64,000 nt of DNA from Numida meleagris (Eukaryota; Chordata; Aves; Galliformes; Numididae), in contig NC_034410.1 in NCBI RefSeq assembly GCF_002078875.1, forward strand, positions 97,734,384-97,798,383, read 5' to 3'. A program made the position numbers and the translations under genes. The number at the start of each line of letters is the position of its first letter. The first letter of the stretch is position 1. Of this stretch, positions 15,801-27,313 are shown piece by piece. The notes beneath the pieces were generated by a model. The model had not been told where the DNA came from. It made no database searches and worked only from the letters and a program-made list of their open reading frames with translations.

Positions 15801-16728
15801 ATTAACACAGTACTTCACATTAATGTTATGCACTGCATTTCTACATTTTATTCCTTATTTCCTTTCAGATATTTAAGCAAGCATTTACTTGCTCAGTGTC
15901 TTCACAGTTAAATGTTTTGATTTCTTTGGGTGAGAATCCATCTTGACATAAAGGCCCAGAGTAATAGAAAGTAGTATATGGCAGCTTTCCTCCCTCAAAC
16001 TTATATTGCCTACACAGGAATTTGGAAGAATCTGTTCCTCATGAATGTTCCTCCTTACATAACCAACACACCCAGCAATAATTAGATGAATACCAAAAAA
16101 ATTACTCTCCTATAGCTATGTAAAAGCAGGTCTAGCATCCTTTGAAATTTCTTGGCTTTACTTTTCTGTAATTTTAAACAGAAATGTGATGCACATTTGC
16201 TGACCAGAAAAGATCACTGGACTGTAGGACAGAATTACCTCTTTACAACAGTGTAGTGGCCTAGCAACCTGACGAGAAAAAGACATCTTATTTTTCCTTC
16301 AATATTATTACAGCACCAGCTATTCTTCCTGGAGACCTTCATAAAGTTTGACTAAATCCTGTGTATAACAATTCTACACTTGTAGAAAAAACAAACAAAA
16401 TGCTACCCAATCACTGGAAAAAAACCCACAAAAAACAGAAGCACATGAGTAGTGCCACAGTTCATTTTGCTTTAAAGCAGAGTAGAATTAACACACTGTT
16501 CATGATGCCAACTTTTAGATTCCCCTTTCTTTAAGCAATCTTTCTGCAAAGAAAACTGAAAGGTTCAAAACTCTCAGTGTTCCCACCTGATTCGTGGATG
16601 TTTCGTGCTTCTATTCTCCAACAGAATTGTGCAGTTCCATGTTGTTCCAACCAGACAAAAGTTGCTGGGCCACGCATCACACGGTCAGCCAGCCAGATAA
16701 AAAGGTGAGTTTAAAACAATGAAATTCA

Positions 16729-17057
16729 CTCTTTATAACTCTCTGAAAGGAGGCTGTAGGGAGGTGAGTCAGTCTCTTCTCCTAAGTAACACTGAAAGAA
16801 TGAGAGGGAATGGCCTTAAGTTGTGCCAGGGGAGGTTTAGGCTGAGCATTAGGAAAAATTTCTTCTCAGAAAAGGTGGTGAGGCATTGGAACAGGTGCCC
16901 AGGGAGGTGGTGGGGTCACCATCACTGGAGGTGTTCAAGGACCGTGTGGATGTGGCACTGAGGGACATGATTAGTGGGCATGGTGGTGGTGGGCTTACGG
17001 TTGGACTTGATGATCTTAGTGGTCTTTTCCAACTGTAATAATTCCGTGATTCTATGA
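16729..17057 (+). mobile_element. CR1 LINE 3' fragment
   Basis: Truncated CR1 beginning in the ORF2 C-terminal coding region (CTGAAAGGAGGCTGTAGGGA) and ending with the 3' UTR and tail ATTCCGTGATTCTATGA. The remnant reading frame is broken: the [20 protein letters not shown] segment is clear, but the downstream part shifts frame and is not an intact terminus. It is antisense to PTPRM. Confidence 0.92.
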
Positions 17058-17463
17058 AATACAGTAGCATGCCTCCCTGTTCATCCATTTGCAACTCTCA
17101 ATACTCTTCAAAATCACAGCCAAATTAGAACCAAATAACATTTGAATTTAGATTGATTTGACATTGTCCTGCTAGAATTTAATTCAAAAGGTGTGAGATG
17201 CAAACTAGCACACTCAATCAGGAGACTCAGGGAAGGCAAGCAGAAGGCTCACTTTAAATCTACCAATTGACAGCAGATTTCTGGTTAGCTGGGTGCTACA
17301 GGTGCCTTACTAGCACCTCATGTGGACATGGAGACTGGGGAAAACAGGATTACCATCATAAGGTGGGTATACTTAGTGGACAAACCCTTCACAAATTAGA
17401 CTTCCACTATCTTTGAGGTATTTTACTTTCCTTTCTCCCCAAATGGATGATGCAGAAGTTCAC

Positions 17464-17892
17464 TGTTGTGGAGTAACCTGGCAGTACACGGCTGTTCACT
17501 CACTGCCTCTCAGGAGGGATGAGGCAGAGAACCAGGAGCAAAATAGAACTCATGGATTGAGATAAGAACTATTTATGAAGGCAGAAGAGGAAAATGGAAA
17601 CAAAAAATGCAATGATAACTATTTATATAGCTGCAGTGTGATTACTCACTGCCAACCAACCCACAACACCGAGACAGCCCACCAGCACCACAAGGACTCA
17701 TCCCTCCCCTGACTGACACACAGCAGCCCTCAAGCAGCAACCAGTCCCCACTGACTGCCCACAGCTTTATACCCTTCCACACGGCGTCAGGTGGTACAGA
17801 ATGACCCCCACCCTAATTCAGGCCAGTGTGCTGGCCCCGCCTTGCCAAGCAGCCCAGCCTAGCCCCAGGTGTGTTCCCATCACTCAGCAACA
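17464..17892 (-). mobile_element. Degraded ERVL-like LTR, antisense orientation in the window
   Basis: Read on the minus strand, this block starts TGTTG and ends CAACA (17464 side) and follows the layout of a common avian ERVL-type LTR. A GC-rich U3 contains a degraded form of the motif around the CATTCTGTACCACCTGACG stretch. A TATA box (TATAAAG, 17765-17771) comes next. The terminal part carries the CTTATCTCAATCCATGAGTT motif and an AGTGAGTGAACAGCCGTG stretch near the end. No clear target-site duplication is seen and no viral genes adjoin it, so it is an old solo LTR. It is in the same orientation as PTPRM transcription. The ends are the best inverted-terminus choice and could be off by about 10 bp. 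Confidence 0.72.
17765..17771 (-). promoter_or_regulatory. TATA box of the ERVL-like LTR
   Basis: The minus strand reads GGGTATAAAGCTG, matching the usual TATA context of this LTR type. It would point in the same direction as PTPRM. Only the motif is seen; activity is unknown. Confidence 0.5.
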
Positions 17893-18903
17893 ATCAAACA
17901 TTGTTGCAGTATTAATGCTGTTTTGGCTGAAACAGTGTTCTAGATGATAAGTGCAGCAAAGAAAAGCAAAACCTTTGTATTGAAATTCTACCGAGCTCAG
18001 AAGGTAAATATCCAAAGACACTCAGTAAAGCTTAGCTACACAGACTTCTATCTAAACAAACATTATGTTTACTTCTCTGCATATTTGATTGCTAAGCAGT
18101 GTTCAAATGAGAGTCCCTTTTTTATTTGCTACAGCCCCCACAAGCATTACAGTATGAGGTCATCACCTGTTGCCATCACTCCTTCATAACATAGCTGGTT
18201 CTATCACACACTGACCAAGATACACAACAGCAATCTCAGCATCATATAATATGCCACTGGGATTCCTCAAAGGCTACAATCAATATGCTTCCTGTGTTTC
18301 TGAAAACTTCAGATTAATGGAGATTTTCTTCATTAGCAGAGCACACATAGCAGACATGAGCTCAGGGAGTTAACGCAGCATTTCTAAAGCTCCCCATCAC
18401 GCTGGGGCTTCTGGCAGTGGTAACGGCGTGTTACTGCGCTGTCATCATTGCCGCTCTGCAAAGGTGGCAGGTTGCAGCCTTCCTTTAGCATCTGAAAACG
18501 AATACATCATTTATCCCAGAGGGTCCAGGGAATAAATCTACATAACAGATCTTTTGGTTACGCTTTCCAAACAGCCAATTTAACGCAAATCGCACTGTCC
18601 CATCTAAGTGAAAAAAATGACATCTTTCTAACAAAAAGAGCCTAAGCTCTTTGCACTATGAAAAAGACATGCTGGAAAACTTACTTTGTTGTTGCATACT
18701 CATGTACAGTCACGAGTACACTATAGGGTACAGAAAAAGAGTACAGAATACATAGTGTACAGAGTAGAGAAGCAGTTTAGAGGAATCACCCCAGCCTAGT
18801 TATATGGCAAAAGCTTTTGTAATGTTAGAGGTCTTAGAGACTAAATCCTCACTGGTCATAGAGGTTATACGTTTATACATATAAATGAAAGATAATTGGA
18901 TTA

Positions 18904-19190
18904 ATCATAGAATCACAAAATGGCTTGGATAGGAAGGGATCTCTCGAAGCCCACCCACCTCCAACCTCTCGCCACAGGCAGGGCTGCCCCCCACCAGCTC
19001 AGCTGCCCAGGGCCCCATCCAACCTGGCCTTGAGCGCCTCCAGGGATGGGGCACCACAGCTTCTCTGGGCAGCTGTGCCAGCGCCTCACCGCCCTCTGAG
19101 TAGAGAATTTTTTTCTAACATCTCATCTAAATTTCCCCTCATTTAATTTAAAGACATTCCCCCTTGTCTTATCACTAGTAGACTGTAAAA
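18904..19190 (-). mobile_element. CR1 LINE 3' fragment
   Basis: The plus strand starts with the reverse complement of the CR1 tail (ATCATAGAATCACAAAATGG) and then the complement of the 3' UTR and ORF2 C-terminus. The AGGCAGGGCTGCCCCCCACC and CTTGAGCGCCTCCAGGGATG segments are typical. The right edge fades near CTTGTCTTATCACTAGTAGA. It forms an inverted pair with the CR1 at 19400-19710. Confidence 0.9.
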
Positions 19191-19399
19191 AGCACTGGCG
19201 ATATGTATGGGTATGTAAGTATGCACACATAAACACTCAAACATGCATAATCAGTTTTTTGTGTTTTTTTTTTTTTTAAATTGAAGTAAAGAATATACGT
19301 AAGCCACTTCAAACATATAAAAGACTTTCTTTGGCTTTTGCATGAGACCATCTCCATTGAACTAAATCTGAGGAAAAAACATTCCCTACTTGAAGGGAG

Positions 19400-19710
19400 A
19401 ATATAAACAGGAGGGGGAACGATTGTTCACGAGGGTGGATGGAGACAGGACAAGGGGGAATGGTTTTAAACTGAGACAGGAGATTGAGGTTAGACATTAG
19501 GAGGAAGTTTTTCACACAGAGGGTGGTGACGCACTGGAACAGGTTGCCCAGAGAGGTTGTGGATGCCCCATCTCTGGAGGCATTCAAGGCCAGGCTGGAT
19601 GTGGCTTTGGGCAGCCTGGTCTAGTGGTTGGCGACCCTGCACTCAGCAGGGGGGTTGAAACTCAATGATCTTTGAGATCCTTTTCAACCCAGGCCATTCT
19701 ATGATTCTTA
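19400..19710 (+). mobile_element. CR1 LINE 3' fragment
   Basis: It starts near AAACAGGAGGGGGAACGATT, passes through the ORF2 C-terminal region (AACAGGTTGCCCAGAGAGGT, TCTGGAGGCATTCAAGGCCA) and the 3' UTR (GGTTGGCGACCCTGCACTCA), and ends with CCATTCTATGATTCTTA. The frame is degraded. It faces the 18904-19190 copy, with their 5'-truncated ends toward each other about 210 bp apart. Confidence 0.92.
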
Positions 19711-19729
19711 TTCCCTGTCTCATTTGCTA

Positions 19730-19750
19730 ATTTATTTATTTATTTATTTT
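19730..19750. repeat. (TTTA)n microsatellite
   Basis: About five TTTA units lie just after the end of a CR1 element. A microsatellite next to a retroelement end is common. Confidence 0.85.
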
Positions 19751-21373
19751 TGCAAAGGTTCAGCGTTATTAATAAGGAAGTTTGCCTTTAACTGTAACAC
19801 ACTATGGCATCTCTTCCTACCTCAGGAGTAACTGATGTGAAAACTGACTGCAAAAAGAAGACAGAGTGCTCTGCAGAGAGCTAAGCATAAATTCAAGGTA
19901 CCTTTGGAATTTCACAGGGAAAGCATCTATCCCCAAAGCATTCCCTAATCTGCGTTTCTAATTGCTTTTAATAATAAAGCACCTATGTATTTATTTAAAT
20001 CTGCAGTAATCTCTGGTAATAATACTTTCACAAGGAGAGAACCAAAGCATCCAAGGAACAGTTCATGTTCAATTTATTCAGAACAGAGTAATTCTAAGGA
20101 ATGCCCCATCAGTATTTTTGACAAGCATACCTGACTTACAGTTCCAGTGTAAGATGTCCAGGTACCAGTCTTCTTTCTAAGACAGTACACTCCCAAATTG
20201 CTCTTTTTTCTTTTTTAAATTCTATACCAAGGAATCTTTCTTGAACCAAAGCTGAGTCAAATCTTTCTGAGTGCGTTTTCTTTTTTTAAACTTCTCCTTA
20301 TAATTAATAAGAGACTGCAACAAATCTGGAGATGGAGCTGTGTCACAGTAGAAATCATATTATCTACTTTCTCTCAAGGGTCATTATGTTTTCTTCACAT
20401 TCCCTCTACTTGTCAGAAGTGAAATTAATAATTTTGCCCCTCAGGTTCGCTTTAAGATGGTGAAGGTTCATTTGTCTGAAAGAGCAGGTTAATTTCTTCC
20501 TCTGCAAATGTTTTGAAATGGGAATTTAACAAAGTGAGGAAGTAAGTCTCCATTTATATGACTGCTTTTCACATGACCGAAGACCATCCTATCTAACACT
20601 TTATTTATAAACACCCAGTTTCCACCCCTATACTAAACCAGATATAATTCTCAGGAAAATAAAACCTAAATGCTCTTCCACATTGTAATGAGCAGCTCCT
20701 CAAAACAACCCAAGCTGACAGTTAGGTTTCACACTCTGTCTTTTACCATCACTGGAATTTGTGCTCCTACTGTAGTCCAGCACGCATCTTAGAGAGGGTC
20801 AACAGATCCAGGTCTATTTGGGAGCTTTCCTGTCCTCTTCCTACCAGTGCACCTCCCTTCAAGGTGGGGCTGGAAAATGACGTATTCCTCCAACAAGACC
20901 TCTGGATGTTGCAAATGAAGCAAAAATATGTACTTTGAGACTGATGAAGACGCGAAAGTGCAGGGATTAGTACTTTCTACATAGCATCAGCTAGCTAGCT
21001 TGCTTGCTGATGTTACAAAATGCATTTGTGTGCACAAGCAGAAGATTCACGGAACAGAAGAACTGTCCTAGGATCAGCCATGCAAAGGAAAGACCCTCTT
21101 GTCATGAAAGGGCAGACACCCTGACAACATTTTATTTTCTAAAAGGAAATGTATATTGTTCCCTATCACTTGTAAACACAAAACTGAACACAAACTAAAG
21201 GCTCTATAATAAAAAAAAATTTATCACGCTGTACCTCACTCTTCATACAGAGTTGGGGAAGAATAGGAATACAGCATAGCTCTTGTGATACATCCCTGCT
21301 TGAGAAAGCAGAGTCCAGGGGAATTTAATAGATGCCATGGTAGCAACTTCTATTCCTCGAGTTTGGCAGAAAC

Positions 21374-22335
21374 ACAAAATCACTGAATGGTTGGGTTGGA
21401 AGCCTAGCTATCTGTGGAGTCCAGAACTGGACCCAGCACTCCAGGTGCGGTCACACCAGTGCTGAGTGGAGAAGAAAGGTCACCTCTCCTGATTTCCTGG
21501 CAATGCTTTGCCTAGTGAAGCCCAGGACACCATTAGCTTTCTTAGCAGCAAGGGTACATTGCTTGTGTGTGTTCAACCTGGTGTCCACCACAGCTTTTTC
21601 CGTTCAACTGCTCTCAAGCCAGCCAGCCCCAGCACATACTGAAGCCTGGGACTATTTCTCCCCACCCAGGTGCAGAATTTGGCACTTCCCCTCACTGAAC
21701 TTCATATGACTTCTGCCAAGCTATTTCTCCAGCCTGTCCAGGTCCCTCTGGATGGCAGCACAGCCCTCTGGTGCATCAGCCTCTCCTCCCAGTTTCGTGT
21801 TATCTGCGCTTGCTGAGGGTGTGCTGTGGTTTGCCCTGCTGTTCAGATCTTTAATGGAAATGTTAAACAGAACTGGACCAAGTATTAACCCCTCGAGTAC
21901 TCTGCTATTTACTGGCCTCCAACTAGACCTCATGTCACTGATCAACACCCTCTGGACCTAGTAATTCAGCAAGTTTTCAATCCATCTCTCTGTCTGCCCA
22001 TCCAGTGCATGCATCAACAAATTCTCCAAGAGGAATTTATGGGAGGCTGTGCTGAAAATCATCTGGAAGAGAAGGCAGACAATATCCACTGTCCTCTCCC
22101 CATCAACCCCGTCAGTCATTTCATCACAGAAGGCAATCAGATTCATCAAGCACGAATTTCCCTTTGTGAATCCATACTGACTTCTGCCAATCACCTTTTT
22201 GTCTTTGTGTGTTTGGAATTCATTTTCAGGAGTAACTGCTTCATCGACTTCCCAGGAATCAAGGTGAGCCTGACCAGAATACAGTTCCCTGGGTCCTCCT
22301 TCTCCTTTCTGAAAACAGGAATGGCTTTTGACGCA
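21374..22335 (-). mobile_element. CR1 LINE fragment with degraded reverse transcriptase region
   Basis: This is the longest CR1 piece here, about 960 bp. The minus strand carries remnants of the ORF2 reverse transcriptase domain. A segment with QYGFTKGNSCLMNLIAF lies around 22100-22190, and one with LILGPVLFNISIKDLNS lies around 21840-21900. The catalytic block that normally reads Phe-Ala-Asp-Asp is changed to Ala-Ser-Ala-Asp-Asn. Further along are GGEADAPEGCAAIQRDLDRL and LEK. The short tail at the left end (AATCACTGAATGG) is joined to internal sequence near 21407, so the ORF2 C-terminus has been deleted. The element is inactive: the frame is broken and the catalytic block is mutated. Confidence 0.92.
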
Positions 22336-22910
22336 GCTGCATTTGCTGTAGTTTACAGAAGTTTTTTTTGCTTTTACGTATTTAAAGGACTCCTAGAGGG
22401 CAATTTTAGACTGAAGCAAAGAGGAGAACTGGATTAAAATTGATTTTTTATGGGAAGAATTTGGATTATTGTTTTCTTGACCAAAATATCCACTAACACA
22501 AGGGGAAAGCTGCACTTTAAGACAAAAAGAGAAATCAGCTCAGTAAAGAACAACTTGCATGTTTGTTTCCAGGCAAGTGGCTGTCAAAGAAGAACTCTCT
22601 TACAGTAGTCAAAGCTGGACAATGTTTTTGTCTTTTTATTAGGGCCCTTTCAAAGAAGAACTAAGGGACTACTGACATAGAGACATGAACATACATCCAA
22701 GTAGTTAATATTTTCTAGGAATTTAGTCAAAATTTATCAGCTTATCTTCTCAAAATCCAAAAACTGATTCACCTCCCCCCACACTGCAGAAAATTCAATA
22801 CTAGCTTTTACCCTTCTAAGAAAATGGACCTTATATGGCAGTCATTTGTATATCAGAAACAAATTAGAAAAAAAGGATGACGCAGTAGCTATTTTTTATT
22901 TCAAATTTAT

Positions 22911-22984
22911 TTTGTAATAGGAAACAATAGAAGAAATGTAATTTTCTTTTGTAATAAGAAATAATTGAAGAAATGGAAGTGAAG
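22911..22984. repeat. Two-copy tandem duplication, 37-bp period
   Basis: Two units start TTTGTAATAGGAAACAATAG (22911) and TTTGTAATAAGAAATAATTG (22948). Both continue with AAGAAATG, with a few substitutions. It is AT-rich intronic sequence, probably an old slippage or local duplication. Confidence 0.8.
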
Positions 22985-24969
22985 TATGGAGTTTGTTATG
23001 ATAAATCAACGCAACTTCCTGTTAAAGTTTATTATAGAATCAGTTTGGAATGATGACTTTAGAAATACCTGAACTTTTCCATGGGAAAGGACATGGGGTG
23101 ATATCTTCTACCCTCCTCCTCAGGGTTCAGGTGCCTACGATCTGAGGTCTAGCTCAGATACAACACAGCTGTACAACCTTGATTCATACTTCTAAGGAAA
23201 TTGTTGATTTTTGTAGAAAAGCACTTGCAGCATAACTTCCAGTTGAATTCTCTCATGATCATAAAGCTAAGCAATCTTAAGACTTCATTATATGCCAGAA
23301 AAAAACTCAGCTTGTTCACAGGCAAACCCCTAACATATATGAATAAGAAGGGGTAATTTGTTTCCCAGTGACACAAAGATCCTTCCTCTTCTCTTGAGAC
23401 AAAAAGATCAAAAGATTCAAAGAAGCATGCAAAGACTGCAAAAGGTAGCCCCCATTTCAACCTTGTAAAACTGTTTTTAGGAAGGAACTCATCTTCTCCA
23501 ATAGTGATATGAAAAGTGGAAGGGCATGGAAATCAGCACTATGTACCACTGAGATTCAAGACAGGCCACTGCATGAACACTGACAAAGGGAGAGACTAAA
23601 TGTAAAATTAATGACAAAAATGGGAGTAAGATATGAGGATGCAAGATGGGGAAGAACAACTACTAAAATGACTGAGTATTCAGAATCTCATACTTTAGGG
23701 CTTGAGGACCATTCACTTTGTAGGACATGGCAAGTGCTTCTTCCCACAGGGCTGGAAAAACAGAGTGTCATAGAGTGCTAGCTGGCAGATGTGCGTGCAA
23801 GAGCTTGTTGAATTTGCCGGCAGGTTCAAGATAGCTGTCAGTCTGTAATGCTTGGATAACAATATTTTTGGCTGTTTCAACCTGATGCAGTTAGGGAGTG
23901 TATGACAGCAAAGCAATGTATAAATTGTACAGATTCCCTGAAATGTCGGGCTAGAGGGAGATTGAGAGTTTGTGCCTTGCCTTTGAATCAAGCTACAGCT
24001 TTCAACAGTGAACCTATGCTGTCTATGCAAATGCTGTATTTCCCCTAGAGTTTACTAACAGGCTTCAGACCTTATATGCTCCTAAGTTATGCACCCCTTT
24101 TAGCACTGAACAAGAGAAAACAGGGAACTCAATGTTCCCAAGTAAAACTAGGGTGGTTGTTCTGGTCCATGACTGATTATTTTCAGGGTCTGGTAAGAGG
24201 AGATGAGCTTTTCACTGATCAGCGGGAAGAGAAGGCTCATTCCATCAGTGAGCACTTTGGCACATGCAGATGGTTTCACTATGTCAGGGGAAGCACGATG
24301 GCAGCAGGGGCAGCACAGAAGTAGGTATGTAATCTTGGCACCTAGAAAAATTCCTCCCCTGGAGCCAAAGCAGTAAGACATAAAAAACCCAACACAATAT
24401 TTAGAAGTGGGAGTTAAAAGAGTTCCACTGCTCTGTTCTTCCAGATGTAACAAGTCTTCTAGGAGTAACAATTTACACCTGACCTGCAGCAGTGATTCAA
24501 GCGCTCTGGAGAACTGGGAGTAACAGCCTTCCTACCTAGGTAAGAGGGCAGAAGAGACAGCAAAAGGAACAATGTTAATTAAAATATTGTCGTTACTTCC
24601 TTGTACACATTGAGCATGTGTGAATTCTCTGCCTGGAAAACCACTGGTTACATTGACAGCAGTTCCTTTTCCAAGTCCTTCAGAATAATAATTGTATCCT
24701 AGCACAGTGAAGTAGAGTTCTGACTGCTAAACATAATTTAGGAATATGAGGGTAGTCTGTCAGAAGTTTCTTTCATGGCAGATTACTATTATTACTGCTC
24801 TTTTCTTAAATTCCTCTAGAGTTCTCTGGTTTAGGAAAGAAAAAGATGCTCATTTGTAGGATTACTCCAAAATGTCACAGTGAAAAAAAGAAACATAATT
24901 GACGAAAAAGAAAAAGGCAACAGTTTTCTCTATGAGGCCTTAAAAAACTCCTTTCTTTAGGAAGAGAGG

Positions 24970-25013
24970 TTTTTTGTTGTTGTTGTTGTTGGTTTTGTTT
25001 TGTTTTGTTTTTT
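24970..25013. repeat. Simple repeat: (TTG)n then (TTTTG)n
   Basis: A run of TTG units is followed by TTTTG units and a terminal T run. It is a compound microsatellite likely to vary in length. Confidence 0.9.
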
Positions 25014-25274
25014 AAGCTGCATCTGTTCACCAGCATTCAAGGAATGGTCCAGCCCAACAATTCATCACTCAGTAGTGAAGCTGTATAAAAAGAGGCCATA
25101 GTGAAACTTTTCCAGATCTCCCAGAAGGCGGTTTTCATTGGGCACTGTCTCACCTACAAAGTGCAGGTCACATACTTGATCAAGATTTTCTTCAAACAGT
25201 GCATGTCTAAGGCAAAGCATGTTGCAAAGCACAGAAATAAATAATTCTACCCATGGAATTGTTGATATGGAAAA

Positions 25275-25392
25275 GAATCATAAAATCACCTCCAAGATCA
25301 TCCAGTCCAATTGCCCACCTACCACCAATATTTCCCCACTAAACCATGTCCCTTAGTACAACATCTAAACATACCTTGAACACCTCCAGAAC
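25275..25392 (-). mobile_element. CR1 LINE 3' end fragment
   Basis: The plus strand reads the complement of a CR1 tail and 3' UTR (GAATCATAAAATCACCTCCA, then CCCACTAAACCATGTCCCTT) and ends in the complement of the ORF2 terminus (CCTTGAACACCTCCAG). It is about 118 bp long and lies 64 bp from a second, independent minus-strand CR1. Confidence 0.88.
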
Positions 25393-25456
25393 AAAGGATA
25401 AGGTACAAAACACATTTTATCTTATTAATTCTTTACATTGCTAGTTAGGTTTTATT

Positions 25457-25665
25457 ATCATAGAATCACAGAATGGTTTGGGCTGGAAGGGACCTTTAAG
25501 ATCATCTAGTTCCAACCCCCTGCTACAGGCAGGGACACCTCCCCCTAGACCAGGTTGCTCAAAGCCCCATCCAGCCTGGCCCTGAGTGCTTCCAGGGAGG
25601 GGGCACCCACAACCTCTCTGGGCAACCTGCTCCAATGTCTCAGCACCCTCCATCACCACCTTATG
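25457..25665 (-). mobile_element. CR1 LINE 3' end fragment
   Basis: Complement of a CR1 3' end: ATCATAGAATCACAGAATGG, then GGCTGGAAGGGACCTTTAAG, then a CACAACCTCTCTGGGCAACC segment from the ORF2 C-terminus. It is well preserved. It differs from the neighbouring 25275-25392 copy in its 3' UTR, so the two are separate insertions of different subfamilies. Confidence 0.92.
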
Positions 25666-26304
25666 GATGGTTCCACTGATTTGAGGTCAGATTTAGAGAA
25701 GATTTGGTTCTGTATTTTTTCAGGCACATGAGGATTCACTATATATTGCAGTAATGGATAACAACTTTTCTTTTTATTTTGGTAACTACTGACTTTCAGA
25801 TTGTCAAACTTACTACATCCCATGTGGCAGAGCAACTGTTGGCTCTGAGCTTAAATACAGGGAATATCTTCAGTTCAAACATTTGTGCAGCCATTTAGCT
25901 GCTTTCAATGGTGGGTGAGCATGGTCTGCAGCAGTGAAAGCACTGAGAGTCTGACACTGAGCTAGCAGACTGATTCCTCACATAATGGTGTCTGAAGTGC
26001 AAAGAACTCTAACTGGGGTCTACTATTTTGTAATTATCATTTTATAAATATACTAGAGTGAAAATGCATATCAGAGTAATTAAGATACAGCGTGCAATGG
26101 CAGTGTTCTCTCATATAGCTCCTGAATTCCTCATTTTTTTCTCCTTCTTCCTATCTTCTCCCTGCATCTTTCTCATCCCATTTTTTTTTTTACTCTCCTA
26201 GGTTCGTAACACCATATGAGACAACTGTGGGAAGAGAGAGCTTTGAACACAGTGATTCAAAATCCAGGCAATCAGGGGATGCCTTGGTTTCAGACCCTGC
26301 ATCT

Positions 26305-26339
26305 GGGGGGGGGGGGGTGAAAAAAAAAGACTTTTTTTT
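26305..26339. repeat. G13 run followed by A9 and T8 runs
   Basis: Thirteen G (26305-26317), then A9 (26320-26328), GAC and T8 (26332-26339). The A and T runs are complementary and could form a small hairpin. Confidence 0.9.
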
Positions 26340-27313
26340 CTAAGCGTCATTCAAATGTAGTTTACAATGGTGAAAAAAACAATTAACCCCCTTTTTTTCA
26401 AACCTGCACTCCACATTCCAGGTTAAATCTAAATCAGAGCGGAATGTAATTCCTCAGCCTTCCTGAACATTATACTGAAAGAGCACTTACATTTATATTA
26501 CATTTCATCAGAAAGAAGAAAAGCACTTCAGAAAGTACGTAACTGCTCCACTGAGGGCAATGCAGGCAAATCTGGAGAGATGGTTTTTCTTCATTTTCTT
26601 TGCATTCTAATTATCGATGCTTTTATTTACTGAAGTTACAGATAGGACTTGTCTATTACAAGCTCTGAAATCTCATTTCACTAAAATGAAAACATGTTTC
26701 AAATGCTTTGGAGAACTATTAAGATTATTGAATGTCTAGCATACTGCTTCAAGTCTCAGAGTGGTTCACTAGACCCCTGGGGAACAGACAAGCAGCATAC
26801 AATTATCACAGTAATTAAAAAGGTGCAATGACTCTTCTCTTAAAGACTCCTGTTTTATTAATTCTATGGTATGCTTTAGAGACTGGCATTATTTTACTCC
26901 TACCCAGCTTAATTATACCTTCATTAGTTTATCAGCATCTCTTTTTAACCCCTCGGGCCAGTTATTAGCATGTCACTTGCTAACAGTTAACCAATAACCA
27001 CTACACCTTCAAAGCAGTATCTTCTGCTATAAAAAAGCCAATTTGTAGAGACTGTTTTAATACCGTCTTCCAATTTAAATTTTCCAGCCAGACATCGCTT
27101 TCTGCTTTTAATTTAAGAGGGCTACTGTTTAGGTTAATGAAAACACAAATAATGCTGATGTATTACAAGACTTTACCAGGTAATAAAATACTTCCAGTAC
27201 ATATTGTTTTACGAGACGGAATGCACGTTTTAATACTCAACAGTATGTACCACTGCAGTGAATAGAAAGCATATGATGCTCTTAAATACAGCTAAAATTC
27301 TGGATTTCTTTCT

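Noticed and set aside
22009..22437. 142-codon open frame on the plus strand
   Set aside because: It is largely the antisense shadow of the CR1 reverse transcriptase region at 21374-22335.
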